From Crotalaria pallida (taxonomy: Eukaryota > Streptophyta > Magnoliopsida > Fabales > Fabaceae), in assembly GCA_037953625.1 (NCBI GenBank), contig CM075650.1:46380206-46444205 (forward strand): 64,000 nucleotides of DNA, given 5' to 3'. Position numbers and translations under genes: made by a program. Positions within the stretch are counted from its first letter, which is position 1; the number at the start of each line of letters is the position of its first letter. This document shows positions 11,306 to 21,200 of the stretch, piece after piece. A model generated the notes under the pieces. It saw only the letters and a list, made by a program, of their open reading frames with translations. It did not search any database and was not told the DNA's origin.

Positions 11306-11692
11306 CTAAACTAAAGACGCCAACCTAATCCTTCCTATCGAAAACAATCGAGTGTAGTTCCTTCTTCTTCCCGTGTCCTCTCTTTGCTCTCGAAGATGAC
11401 GCCATCCTTGTTGTGATTCCCTTCTTGCTAGTAGATTCCGACTCTGCTCCATTGAGGGTGGTGGAGTTCCCTCGAGCCTCCTACCGAATCTTCTCTTTGT
11501 AATTCCTATAGTCTCGTACTGTGACTTCCATCCGATACTCCATCTGCCCGTTGAGATACCAGCAGCATCGATATGCCAACAAACAGGAGAGAGTAAGCAT
11601 TCCGAACGACGGATCATCGATGGTGTGGGATTACGATAGGCAAGATAGTAGGACCATACATTCATACAATACAACACACAAACACACAACAA
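11306..11692 (-). pseudogene. LTR ORF region of family X, copy 1
   Basis: In the frame that aligns with families Y and Z, the minus strand encodes a peptide with a C-W-Y-x-N-G-Q-M-like core followed by Lys/Arg-rich C-terminal sequence ending near IVFDRK. In copy 2 this frame is open for 91 codons (18924 to 18649). In copy 1 the longest frame is a shifted 128-codon one. The position near the 3' end of the LTR mirrors that of the 161-aa ORF in the Tekay LTR. Function unknown; it may simply be decaying. Confidence 0.35.
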
Positions 11693-12101
11693 TCCAGTAT
11701 AACATTATCATTATTATCTTGTATTATTATTATTATCATCATTGCCATCATCCTTGCTCTCATTTTCATTCTCTTATCAACTTACTTTTACTTCTTATGG
11801 ATATCTTTTTCCTTTTCTCTCATTTCCTTTTTACCACTATACTTCTCTTTCCTTCCAGTCTTACCAATTCACAATCTTTAATAATAATTGGGGAACTTTA
11901 AGATCTCATCAAAGCATTTATCTCGTTCTCGGCTATCACACACGTTTACATCTCCTCGGTCATCCACCCAACCTAATCGGAAGCAAAATGGAGTACAGGA
12001 CCTTTACCGTGCGGGCACGACAGCTGTCTCAACACATAAATGGTCCCAGACCAGGAGGACTCTGCCTCAAACAATAATATCAATTCATAATAATCATGGC
12101 A

Positions 12102-12116
12102 CACTGCCTCGCAGTG
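12102..12116 (-). other. Conserved hairpin CACTGC/GCAGTG
   Basis: A 6-bp stem with a 3-nt loop, repeated in Z (49489-49503). In Y (26569-26586) the inner pair changes on both sides (CACTGT/ACAGTG), which preserves pairing. Confidence 0.5.
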
Positions 12117-12178
12117 GCAAACAAGATGCCCCACTCCAGTCCCTCTCACTGTTCTCGATTTGCAATCTAGGGGGCGAC

Positions 12179-12280
12179 AGTATGTTTCTAGTGGGCCCGC
12201 AGAACTTGCCACGACATTAGACCCAGTCCCCACCACGTTAGTGCGCCACATGTGGAGTTCGTTCTGCCTAGAAACACACT
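12179..12280 (-). other. Conserved long-stem RNA structure in LTR
   Basis: AGTATGTTTCTAG pairs with CTAGAAACACACT (12 of 13 pairs). After a 7-nt bulge, GCAGAAC pairs with GTTCTGC. In Z (49566-49667) the outer arm is AGTATTGTTATAG with CTATAACAATACT (13 of 13), the same bulge length and the same inner arm. Three pairs differ between the families on both sides. Confidence 0.65.
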
Positions 12281-12333
12281 CTAGACTTCTTGACGTTTCA
12301 CCAACATCGTCCTCCCCTAATGCAATCTCCTCC

Positions 12334-12353
12334 TAAGTATCCGCAGATACTTA
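12334..12353 (-). other. UNCG-type tetraloop hairpin
   Basis: An 8-bp stem (TAAGTATC with GATACTTA). On the transcribed (minus) strand the loop is TGCG here and TACG in families Y and Z, closed by C-G. This fits the very stable UNCG tetraloop class. Confidence 0.55.
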
Positions 12354-12654
12354 TGGTATCTTCCTCTCCACTACTTCGCACTCTCATACCTCACCGCGTA
12401 TGTCTTTTAAGTCTTTTATCTTTTTAATTATCCTAAGGTCGGCCCGTCCTTCGTGCAACCCATCAACGAGTCCCGACCACTAACTTTGCATAGCCTTTCT
12501 CTCATCATTTCTCACATAGCACAGAGCTGGGATCACATCAACGAATTCTCAACTGATATCTCATTCCACAAAATACATTCCACCATCTCTCTTGACAATC
12601 CACATTCTCATATCTCAATTTTCTTTTACCATACTTTCTCAACATTCTCTATTC

Positions 12655-13100
12655 CCCGCAATCATCTCATTTCAAAATCTTTTCTCAAAATAATCTTTTC
12701 AAAAACTATTTCAAGACACCCCTTTCATAAACTTTCACAAAATATTATTTCATAAACTATTTCATGAAGTTCCCTCTTGTAAATTTTTCTCAAAAATCTA
12801 GTTTTACATCTTCTCAAAATCTCCTTTCAAGAATTTTATCAAAAGATTGTTTCCCAAAAAATTTTCTCAAAAATATGTTTTCACAAAACTTTTCAAAAGA
12901 TTGTTTCACAAAGCTTTTTCAGAAAGATTCTTTCGGGAAGCTCCTTTGGAAATATTATTTCATAACCTTTTTCAAAAATCTCATTTTGAAAACCTTTTTA
13001 GAAATTTCTTTTCAAAAATCTCTTTTCAAAAATCTTTTCAAAAATCTCTTTTCATAAATGTTTTCAAAAACCATTTTTCAAAAACCTTTTCAGAAATTAC
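12655..13100 (-). repeat. Degenerate TTTTCAAAAA minisatellite
   Basis: About 450 bp of imperfect tandem repeats of TTTTCAAAAA(T)CT type, with a period near 13-15 bp. The same kind of array is at 19980-20415, 27050-27500, 49990-50310 and 56860-57185, always just before the conserved GAGCGCTAxTGGAGGAGC block. Confidence 0.7.
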
Positions 13101-13376
13101 CACTTTGCTGAGCGCTAATGGAGGAGCAAGCTCAACTCAACACTAGTCCCAGACTAAAACCAAAAACAAAAGGAGCCCAGCTCCGCTCAAATCACATCTC
13201 ATATCAACATCACTCTCCCCAGCTCTGGCTCGTTCTCAGCAATATCATTTCATTCTTTCTCCATTCTCAACTCTTTCTTCCCTTTCCAACATATATCTTA
13301 TTCTCACTCATTATTCTTTTCTCTTTACATCTTTATTTCCTTCAACTTACTTATCTCATTTTCATTTTCTTATTCA

Positions 13377-13393
13377 GGACGTAGCAGACGTCC
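13377..13393 (-). other. Short hairpin GGACGT/ACGTCC
   Basis: A 6-bp perfect stem with a 5-nt loop (AGCAG), also present at 20689-20705 in copy 2 and with one change in Z. Confidence 0.35.
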
Positions 13394-16082
13394 ATCAACA
13401 TGCTACTCTTTTAATTTAACAGCAACAAATAACATCAGGCATAACTAAATAAATATGTAAAAGCATGCTATTATTCACACAAACATCACACAACACAATG
13501 TGGTCATTGTCACCTTCGTATAAGTGGCCACACAACACAAACAATTGTCACTATACTACTGACTCCGAACCACTTAGTTCCGATCTTTGAGATGATACGG
13601 AACGTCCTAATATTTCACCTAACTACCACGGTGTCTTAGGAAAGCTTCTCTCTCACCTGAGGTCCAGCGATTTAATGCGTACCGTCTCTTCGGATCTTTC
13701 TTGCTGCCGGCTGCCCCAATCCCTCGTCTTTAAGATTATTCCTCGTACTGAATAAAATACGCTTGGGTTATTAAATTGTATTATGAAAACCTTTTTCCAT
13801 AACTTATACACTTCTCATTCCTCGTATTTAAATAAAACACTCTTACTTTACGATCGTGTATTAAGAAAATATTTTCTTAATCCGTGACACTTCCCGTTCC
13901 TTATTGAAAGACTTAAAACACTTGTGGTTTAATCAAAAAAATTCCCATATTTTGTAACACTTTAAATGTTTTAAAACCATTTTGAAAACATTTATAAAAT
14001 GATTTAAATCAATTTATGTGGTTGCTGGTCCATTTTGGACAGTACCTCCATTACGTTCGAAAACACCGAAAAATTCGCCGGTTTCAATCCGGGTTTTGCT
14101 CAAATCCATTACCTTTTGAAAACCAAACTTTGAGTCTCATGAACTCAATTTAGAAATCCAGAAAACAATTTTAAATAAACTTGGACAGCAAGGAATAGTT
14201 TCACAACAATCAATTTTATAAAACCCGAAAACATCGTAAAAACTCGTTTTTGTTTCAAATACTTTTAAAACTCAGGTTTTGTTGTAAAACACATCTTAAA
14301 TGACCACAAACATAATCTCACACACTCAAATAAATTAAATAAAATCAAATAGATCTCAAAACCACATACATACACAATGTACCTTGGTCACTCAAATCAT
14401 ATAAACAATTAATCAATTACAAATCGACACTTACTTCAATTATTTAATTAAATCACATACAAACATTCATTCTCAAGCAAATATTTCACAAATCAATCAC
14501 TTAAGTAAATCATTCAACACATAATTAATTTAAAATCATTTCATCTTCATAAAACAAAAACACTCACATATATCTAGCCCATAAACCGAATACATACACA
14601 TAAATCAACTTAAACACAAAACTTATTCCTAATCAATTAGCTTAACACAACATACATGCATTATTCCTATGTTACTTCATGGAGAAGAATTCTAACCTAA
14701 TTAGCATGTATAGACCGACACACTTCACAAATCAAAGCAAGATTCATGCATCATCAATCATACAAAATCATGCAATTATTTATTCCTTTTTCTTGACAAA
14801 ACCGTGAGCTACATCTTTGGAAAAATAGTCAAACTTTAACTTATTTCTCTTAGCTTAAATCAAATCAAAATCATCCAAGAATATAAAACATATATCAAGT
14901 CCTCACAACATAAGAGCATGGATTTAATTTTCATTAGACATGGCCGAATACATCATGCATGAAATCAGCACTTGAATTAATTCATGTTCATGCAAGGAGA
15001 ATTATTTTAAAGCTTATTTCCCTAATATCCCTCCAAAAACCGAGGCATGCAACAAAAGAACACATAGTCTCATCACTTAAAATCAACATGCAAGATTAAA
15101 TCTTAAGCTTGTCTAACAAAACATGTAAAATCATGGATCAACACAACACTTTCAATTTGTTTCTAAAAGAAAAATAATTTTCAAAGTTCAAGATCAACAT
15201 GCATGCACTTAAATCATGTAGATCAAGTCATGAATTTAGACATAAGAGCACAAATCAAAGATAAAAATCATCTTGAGTGAGAAAAAGGCAAACCGTGACA
15301 TATTCTAGGAAAATACAAAAGCATTTGTTTCAAAAATCATTTACAAAACTCAAAACAAAAATCAAGGTCAAAACAAAGTTCAAGGATCAAGACAAGAACC
15401 AAAAATCAAGATACAAATTAAGACATGCAAAGGTTAAGATCAAAGCAAAACTAAGAATCAAAACAAAAATTAAAGCTTTTATCAAGATTAAATCAAAACC
15501 GAAACATGCAAGGGTTCAAAACCATATAAATCATCATTAATCAACTTGCAAGACCAAAAATTAAAAACAAGTTTAGATCAAACATTGATTTAACAAATCA
15601 ACACTAAAACATTTCATAGTTTACGGTTCTAAGCATAAAAATTAAACATGCAAGAAGATCTACTTCAAATTCACAAAGATCATGAACAAAGCTTTAAATC
15701 TAGAGGAGAAACATCAAGATCTAGCATGAAAACACTAAGATCTATCAAGAAAAGTACTAACCGAATTATCACACATAAACTACACCTATTACAAATTAAT
15801 TTAAGTCCTTAAATGTCCATGTTTAAGAAAGATCAACACATAAATTCATCTTTCCAAACATAAAAATGAACATGCAAGAGAAGAAAAGAAAAATTACAAA
15901 ATCACAAATCAAACTAATTCTAAAACTTCTAGGTCTTCTGTTTATACCAAGGAGAAAGGCTTCTAGTCCTCTTGAACACTTGATCTTCAAGGATTTCCTA
16001 GGTTTAGGACTTGATCTCCTCTTTCTCTTCCTTCCCCTACCTCACGGTTCCTCCTATTCTTTCTATCTATTTTCTATTTCTT

Positions 16083-16111
16083 AGTCTAAGAGTTTGATGA
16101 GCTCTTAGACT
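16083..16111 (-). other. Hairpin near predicted RNA 5' end
   Basis: AGTCTAAGAG pairs with CTCTTAGACT (10 bp, 9-nt loop), about 60-90 nt downstream of the expected start from the TATA box. It is kept in X copy 2 (23394-23422), in Y (41634-41664, with a bulge) and in Z (52963-52986) with compensated pairs. Confidence 0.5.
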
Positions 16112-16197
16112 TGTGTTTGGTGGGTGTTTGGGACGTTGGAAATGAGGGAGTGAAGAAATGAAATGAAGGGTGAATGAAATGAAACTAAGGGCCAAGG

Positions 16198-16206
16198 CTT
16201 ATATAA
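16198..16206 (-). promoter_or_regulatory. TATA box of family X LTR
   Basis: The minus strand reads TTATATAAG about 815 bp from the LTR start; copy 2 has it at 23509-23517. This implies a U3 of about 0.85 kb and an R-U5 of about 5.2 kb. Confidence 0.5.
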
Positions 16207-17017
16207 AAATTTGTGGCTTCCCACTTTGCCCTTGTGTGATGCGGTCAAGAGCTCTTGAGGGAGGGGTAAATTCGGTTCTTCTATAATTTTGCATGGGTGA
16301 AGTTTAACAAAGCCAAGGGGACAATATAGGGAACATTAGGCACTTAGGGGTTAGTTAGGCTTTCGACTTGTTGGTTTATCTTTAAGGTTTCCATTCATCT
16401 AGTTAGGACTTGGTAAGGATTTAGTTAGGGACTTAGTTCCTTTGGTTACTTGGTCCATACTTAAGGAAATTCCTAAGCTTACATACACACATACGACACT
16501 CACACATATAAATACATATACTCACATACTCATTCACATGCACATATCAATCATACCTATATTCATGCATACACACGTTACACATATATCCATGCATTCA
16601 TCCTCATATTCATTCACTAATTAAATTTTTGCACAATCCTAAGCATGCATACTTATAAGACCGTATATACATGTTCATGCACACACATAGAAAATAAATC
16701 ATTCATGCATAAGAATTATAAGGACACCAAGACACCAAGCACATATTTTTAGAAATCAAATCACCATTTCATTAAATAATTTCTTATGGAAGAATTCAAT
16801 ATTTCTTTAGAAGAATTTCAGTCATATAATCATTTCCAAAAATCAACTTTAAAAACCATAACATTGTTTCTTGAAAAATCATTCTTTAGAATCATTTACT
16901 ACTTTGAAAATGCGATTTAAGAAATTTATTTTAGAAAATACCCTTTCAAAAATACTTTGCTCCAAAATAATTCTTTTTAGAATTTAAAGTAGCACGAGGA
17001 TTTTGAGGGGTGTTACA

Positions 17018-17030
17018 TTCTCCCCAACTT
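17018..17030 (-). promoter_or_regulatory. Polypurine tract, family X
   Basis: AAGTTGGGGAGAA on the minus strand directly before the LTR start at 17017. The equivalents are 24316-24328 (second unit) and 53888-53900 (family Z). Confidence 0.75.
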
Positions 17031-17034
17031 ATAG

Positions 17035-17054
17035 ATTTCTCGTCCCCGAGAAAT
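17035..17054 (-). other. GGGA-loop hairpin beside PPT
   Basis: The minus strand has an 8-bp stem ATTTCTCG/CGAGAAAT closing the loop GGGA, 4 nt from the PPT. It occurs identically in Z (53905-53924). The Tekay element has the same loop on a different stem (37313-37332). Confidence 0.6.
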
Positions 17055-17904
17055 ACGTTGCGGATTAGGCAGCAGGGCACAACAACTCTCACATCGTTCT
17101 CATCTTTGCTTTATAGTCGCCCATTCCTTTACTGGCGACATGCTCTTCACAACACTCCTCGTGTGTCGCTCTTGGATGAAGAAGCTCCACGGCATAACCA
17201 TGTACGTGTCGAACCGGGTTAAGTCACACAGACTAACCGAAGTAGATGTCGCTCCTTTAGCTGATTGTCGTCACAAAGCCCAACCATAGGTTCGGACTTA
17301 GGGAAAATAAAGCAAACAAAGATTCACACATCTCGAAAAGCATAGGGTTTAGCTTAGAACTCTTAGATCTTTGCTATTTTCTACAACTTAGGCCCTTACT
17401 TATCTCACAATAATCACTCCTTCCTTCAGCTCTCCTTCTAACTCTAGGGTTTTCATTTATCACTCCTCTAACTTAAGGGGGTTATATTACAACTTGGGTT
17501 CACTTACCTCCTCAAATAAACCTCACGTTCCTCCTTAGGTTCATCCTAAACATTGACCAAACTTATCACCTTCACTGTCTAAACCTCTGATTAGGGTGTA
17601 TGGAAATTCTAATCCTCAAGTTTCCCTCATAGGTTCCTCTAATAACTGGTAACATACACCTCTTTTCTTCCTTGTGACTCCCCAACTTTGATCAATCTTA
17701 TAACTAAATCCACTATGATCTTATATTCTCGCTTAATTTAAACCATTTATCCTTCCTTAGTTGTTCAAGCCTAAATTACTTGGGTAACTATGGCACTTCT
17801 AACTCCGCAATTCGGACTGAAGGGTCTTAAATAGGATCGGTAAGGCTACGGGGGGATAGTAGGGCTCATGAAGAAAAAGTTCGAATCTTAACAATACTGA
17901 TTGT

Positions 17905-17926
17905 TTTGTTGAAGCAATTCAACAAA
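17905..17926 (-). other. Conserved 9-bp hairpin, possible packaging or dimer signal
   Basis: TTTGTTGAA and TTCAACAAA form a perfect stem around a 4-nt loop (GCAA on plus, TTGC on minus), ~340 nt after the PBS. It is the same at 54663-54684 in family Z although the surrounding sequence has diverged. The function is inferred only from its position. Confidence 0.45.
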
Positions 17927-18257
17927 CATGGGGATTCAGGGGTAACATCCTATGTCTTTTAAGGGTAGTAGCTATCCTTACATAAAGGTATGCTAAGGTG
18001 AACAAGTGTAGGTCTTACGAGTACTAAGAGAACATCAAAGGGTAGGGGTCTCAGTCTTAGAATCTATTCGCTGTCTGCTTTAGTCCATGTTTCTTCAAAC
18101 TGTAGGATGAGCAGGTTCCCTAAACTACAATCAAAGTCTCACATCCGAAAAATATGAGAACCTAAACTTATGCTCCTAGTCTTATACTAGCAAACACACA
18201 GACTCACACAAACAAAGCATGTAAGCCCATGCTTAAGGCCACTAAGGATTACCATAA

Positions 18258-18269
18258 GCTCTGATACCA
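18258..18269 (-). promoter_or_regulatory. Primer-binding site (tRNA-Met type), family X
   Basis: TGGTATCAGAGC on the minus strand, three bases inside the LTR end at 18273; same primer class as Tekay. Confidence 0.85.
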
Positions 18270-18272
18270 TTC

Positions 18273-21200
18273 TGTAACAGCCCGATTTTCGTAAACCAAA
18301 AATAATTAACTTTTACTTATTAAAGTGCCAAAAATGAGGCCAATTTTTTTATAAAGCGTTGTTGAAGTGTTTGAAAACATCATTGAAAAGTCCTTTATAT
18401 TCTTCAACACACTTTTCTGAAAACCGAGTTGTTACTGAAGTCTTTCTTTTCATAAAACATTCGTTTTCATAAAAAAAACTTGATTGAAAAACATCATGAC
18501 AGTTCTTAAAAACTTTATATAGGTCAACCTTGCAAAAGATGTACTCCACAAGTCAAATTAAAAACTTGGCTCAATTACATAAATGGTTCATGGCTCGGTA
18601 ATCCTTAACTCCAATCACTTACAACAATCCTAAACTAAAGACGCCAACCTAATCCTTCCTATCGAAAACAATCGAGTGTAGTTCCTTCTTCTTCCCGTGT
18701 CCTCTCTTTGCTCTCGAAGATGACGCCATCCTTGTTGTGATTCCCTTCTTGCTAGTAGATTTCGACTCTGCTCCATTGAGGGTGGTGGAGTTCCCTCGAG
18801 CCTCCCACCGAATCTTCTCTTTGTAATTCCTGTAGTCTGGTACGGTGACTTCCATCCGATACTCCATCTGCCCGTTGAGATACCAGCAGCAGCGATATGC
18901 CAACGAACAGGATAGAGTAAGCATTCCGAACGACGGATCGTCGACGGTGTGGGATTACGATAGGCAAGATAGTAGGACCATACATTCATACAATACAACA
19001 CACAAACACACAACAATCCAGTATAACATTATCATTATTATCTTGTATTATTATTATTATCATCATTGCCATCATCCTTGCTCTCATTTTCATTCTCTTA
19101 TCAACTTACTTTTACTTCTTATGGATATCTTTTTCCTTTTCTCTCATTTCCTTTTTACCACTATACTTCTCTTTCCTTCCAGTCTTACCAATTCACAATC
19201 TTTAATAATAATTGGGGAACTGTAAGATCTCATCAAAGCATTTATCTCGTTCTCGGCTATCACACACGTTTACATCTCCTCGGTCATCCACTCAACCTAA
19301 TCGGAAGCAAAATGGAGTACAGGACCTTTACCGTGCGGGCACGACAGCTGTCTCAACACATAAATGGTCCCAGACCAGGAGGACTCTGCCTCAAACAATA
19401 ATATCAATTCATAATAATCATGGCACACTGCCTCGCAGTGGCAAACAAGATGCCCCACTCCAGTCCCTCTCACTGTTCTCGATTTGCAATCTAGGGGGCG
19501 ACAGTATGTTTCTAGTGGGCCCGCAGAACTTGCCACGACATTAGACCCAGTCCCCACCACGTTAGTGCGCCACATGTGGAGTTCGTTCTGCCTAGAAACA
19601 CACTCTAGACTTCTTGACGTTTCACCAACATCGTCCTCCCCTAATGCAATCTCCTCCTAAGTATCCGCAGATACTTATGGTATCTTCCTCTCCACTACTT
19701 CGCACTCTCATACCTCACCGCGTATGTCTTTTAAGTCTTTTATCTTTTTAATTATCCTAAGGTCGGCCCGTCCTTCGTGCAACCCATCAACGAGTCCCGA
19801 CCACTAACTTTGCACAGCCTTTCTCTCATCATTTCTCACATAGCACAGAGCTGGGATCACATCAACGAATTCTCAACTGATATCTCATTCCACAAAATAC
19901 ATTCCACCATCTCTCTTGACAATCCACAATCTCATATCTCAATTTTCTTTTACCATACTTTCTCAACATTCTCTATTCCCCGCAATCATCTCATTTCAAA
20001 ATCTTTTCTCAAAATAATCTTTTCAAAAACTATTTCAAGACACCCCTTTCATAAACTTTCACAAAATATTATTTCATAAACTATTTCATGAAGTTCCCTC
20101 TTGTAAATTTTTCTCAAAAATCTAGTTTTACATCTTCTCAAAATCTCCTTTCAAGAATTTTATCAAAAGATTGTTTCCCAAAAACTTTTCTCAAAAATAT
20201 GTTTTCCCAAAACTTTTCAAAAGATTGTTTCACAAAGCTTTTTCAGAAAGATTCTTTCGGGAAGCTCCTTTGGAAATATTATTTCATAACCTTTTTCAAA
20301 AATCTCATTTTGAAAACCTTTTTAGAAATTTCTTTTCAAAAATCTTTTCGAAAATCTCTTTTCATAAACGTTTTCAAAAACCATTTTTCAAAAACCTTTT
20401 CAGAAATTACCACTTTGCTGAGTGCTAATGGAGGAGCAAGCTCAACTCAGCACTAGTCCCAGACTAAAACCAAAAACAAAAGGAGCCCAGCTCCGCTCAA
20501 ATCACATCTCATATCAACATCACTCTCCCCAGCTCTGGCTCGTTCTCAGCAATATCATTTCATTCTTTCTCCAATCTCAACTCTTTCTTCCCTTTCCAAC
20601 ATATATCTTATTCTCACTCATTATTCTTTTCTCTTTACATCTTTATTTCCTTCAACTTACTTATCTCATTTTCATTTTCTTATTCAGGACGTAGCAGACG
20701 TCCATCAGCATGCTACTCTTTTAATTTAACAGCAACAAATACCATCAGGCATAACTAAATAAATATGTAAAAGCATGCTATTATTCACACAAACATCACA
20801 CAACACAATGTGGTCATTGTCACCTTCGTATAAGTGGCCACACAACACAAACAATTGCCACTATACTACTGACTCCGAACCACTTAGTTCCGATCTTTGA
20901 GATGATACGGAACGTCCTAATATATCACCTAACTACCACGGTGTCTTAGGAAAGCTTCTCTCTCACCTGAGGTCCAGCGATTTAATGCGTATCGTCTCTT
21001 CAGATCTTTCTTGCTGCCGGCTGCCCCAATCCCTCGTCTTTAAGATTATTCCACGTACTGAATAAAATACGCTTGGGTTATTAAATTGTATTATGAAAAC
21101 CTTTTTCCATAACTTATACACTTCTCATTCCTCGTATTTAAATAAAACACTCTTACTTTACGATCGTGTATTAAGAAAATCTTTTCTTAATCCGTGACAC

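Larger units (their letters stand above)
10947..17017 (-). mobile_element. Giant LTR, family X, copy 1 (3' LTR)
   Basis: A 6,071-bp LTR running minus-strand from TGTAACACCCC (17017) to GGGCTGTTACA (10947). Its orientation follows from the PPT at its right and the PBS before copy 2. In transcript order it holds: AT-rich U3; TATA box (16198-16206); a 10-bp hairpin (16083-16111); a long AT-rich stretch without genes; a TTTTCAAAAA-type minisatellite; the conserved block GAGCGCTAATGGAGGAGC at ~13110; a structured-RNA domain (12100-12355); and a short decayed ORF region (11306-11692). It encodes no gag or pol. Near-identical to copy 2 (18273-24315), which suggests fairly recent duplication. Confidence 0.85.
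17018..18272 (-). mobile_element. Internal region of family X (non-coding)
   Basis: Only 1,255 bp lie between the LTRs. There is no ORF with similarity to gag, protease, RT or integrase. Recognisable parts are the PBS (18258-18269), a perfect 9-bp hairpin (17905-17926), a GGGA-loop hairpin (17035-17054) and the PPT. This is the organisation of a non-autonomous element, but with unusually large LTRs and a very small inside. Confidence 0.8.

Noticed and set aside
12453..13146. Several 90-120 codon ORFs rich in Phe, Lys and Ser in the X LTR (also 19777-20456)
   Set aside because: They are translations of the TTTTCAAAAA minisatellite and pyrimidine-rich tracts on the non-transcribed strand; low-complexity frames.
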